From an uncultured Elusimicrobia bacterium (GTDB lineage: Bacteria > Elusimicrobiota > Elusimicrobia > Elusimicrobiales > Elusimicrobiaceae), in assembly GCA_947164805.1 (NCBI GenBank), contig CAMUXX010000049.1:1-6875 (forward strand): a DNA stretch of 6,875 nt. Direction: 5' to 3'. The position numbers and the translations under genes were made by a program. Shown here piece after piece: positions 6,474 to 6,875 of this stretch (within the stretch, counting starts at the first letter, position 1; each line of letters opens with the position of its first letter). The notes under the pieces were generated by a model that made no database searches, had not been told where the DNA came from, and saw only the letters and a list, made by a program, of their open reading frames with translations.

Positions 6474-6498
6474 ATAAAAGAATATAACCAAATAAAAA

Positions 6499-6531
6499 CC
6501 CCCACTTTGTAAAATTTACAATTTGTGGGGG
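6499..6531 (-). terminator. Intrinsic terminator of the unidentified right-edge gene
   Basis: On the - strand, CCCCCAC (6499-6505, read as its complement GTGGGGG) pairs with GTGGGGG (6525-6531). An inner TGTA/TACA stem lies across a small internal loop, and TTTTTATTT follows. It starts 10 bases beyond the stop codon at 6542-6544, which supports that reading frame as a real gene. Confidence 0.9.
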
Positions 6532-6541
6532 TAAATATTAT

Positions 6542-6875
6542 TTATTTGGCAGTTTTTTTACTGCTGGATTGTACCGTTTGTTTTTGTTTTTCAGATTTTA
6601 CTGAATCAACAGGTTTAGATGGCTTGACAATAGGAGCAGTTGGTTTTTTAAATGTAATTTTCTTGTGATGACCAGCATTGCTGAAATTTCCACCATTGTT
6701 ACCACTACCGCCGTTTGAGCCACCTGTGCCAGCATTTGTGCCACCGTTTTGTCCAACACTGAGACATGAGGGGTTATCTCTAGGGTCAGGGCTGGGATGA
6801 GGGAGGTTATTGCAACTATTATAGCATGTTTGGCTAGGGTCACTCATCGCACAGTTAAGTTTGCATACACATTTT
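6542..6875 (-). CDS. Unrecognised Cys-rich protein with Gly-rich and Lys-rich tail (5' partial)
   Basis: I do not recognise this gene. The frame is open from the window edge to TAA at 6544-6542, giving 110 visible residues that lack the N-terminus. The ATG at 6847 has no ribosome binding site, and coding-like Cys codons continue upstream of it (KCVCKLNCAM), so it is probably internal. Three zones are visible: a Cys-rich part (six Cys in 36 residues, spaced 1, 3, 8, 3 and 15 residues apart), a Gly/Asn/Ser-rich stretch (about 41-62), and a basic Lys/Ser/Thr tail ending SSSKKTAK. The Cys spacing suggests disulfides in an exported protein, or metal binding if cytoplasmic. Neither can be decided without the N-terminus. 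The close terminator downstream supports this frame over the overlapping 81-codon frame at 6598-6843. Confidence 0.65.
   Translation of the reverse strand, partial: KCVCKLNCAMSDPSQTCYNSCNNLPHPSPDPRDNPSCLSVGQNGGTNAGTGGSNGGSGNNGGNFSNAGHHKKITFKKPTAPIVKPSKPVDSVKSEKQKQTVQSSSKKTAK

Noticed and set aside
6598..6843. 81-codon - strand frame overlapping the right-edge gene
   Set aside because: It is in a different frame from the one that ends just before the terminator. It has no ribosome binding site, and its hydrophobic composition looks like a frame-shifted reading.

Overview
The window is ordinary chromosomal DNA of a diderm (Gram-negative type) bacterium, AT-rich and using the standard bacterial code. 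The outer-membrane-linked repertoire (RND efflux pump tail, LytM peptidase, SurA/PpiD-type chaperone) supports a two-membrane cell. I tentatively lean towards an Elusimicrobiota-like organism from the overall protein style, but nothing here proves the phylum. No tRNA, rRNA, insertion sequence, CRISPR array or phage gene is visible. No gene-free stretch exceeds about 165 bases.

Left part, + strand (1-2312). The window opens inside the last 73 codons of an RND inner-membrane efflux transporter. A 101-base gap follows, with an imperfect hairpin and weak promoter-like hexamers. Next is a tight three-gene cluster: a membrane-anchored M23 (LytM) peptidoglycan endopeptidase, a bactofilin, and a small membrane-anchored SurA_N/PpiD-like protein without a parvulin domain. 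The first two genes are 8 bases apart and the last two overlap by 4 (ATGA), so they are probably co-transcribed and coupled. Bactofilin plus LytM peptidase is a known cell-shape pairing: the bactofilin polymer places the peptidase at particular envelope sites. The third gene may be a folding helper for the same envelope machinery, which is inference.

Centre (2313-2383). The + cluster and the - strand operon converge on a strong two-way terminator.

Right part, - strand (6473 down to 2384). A near-consensus sigma70 promoter drives rimP-nusA-infB, the conserved operon for ribosome maturation, transcription elongation/termination and translation initiation. nusA and infB overlap by 26 bases, and the infB ribosome binding site lies inside the acidic-tail codons of nusA. 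The operon ends after infB, with no ylxR, ylxQ, rbfA or truB in it. The most interesting feature is a textbook intrinsic terminator (GC stem plus six Ts) inside the 5' leader, between the promoter and rimP, where it could attenuate the operon. NusA also carries two oddities: an extra segment between S1 and KH1, and a Trp in place of the last Gly of the KH2 GxxG motif.

Right edge (6542-6875). This holds the 3' part of an unrecognised - strand gene whose product is Cys-rich, then Gly/Asn-rich, then Lys-rich. It has its own terminator and runs off the window.
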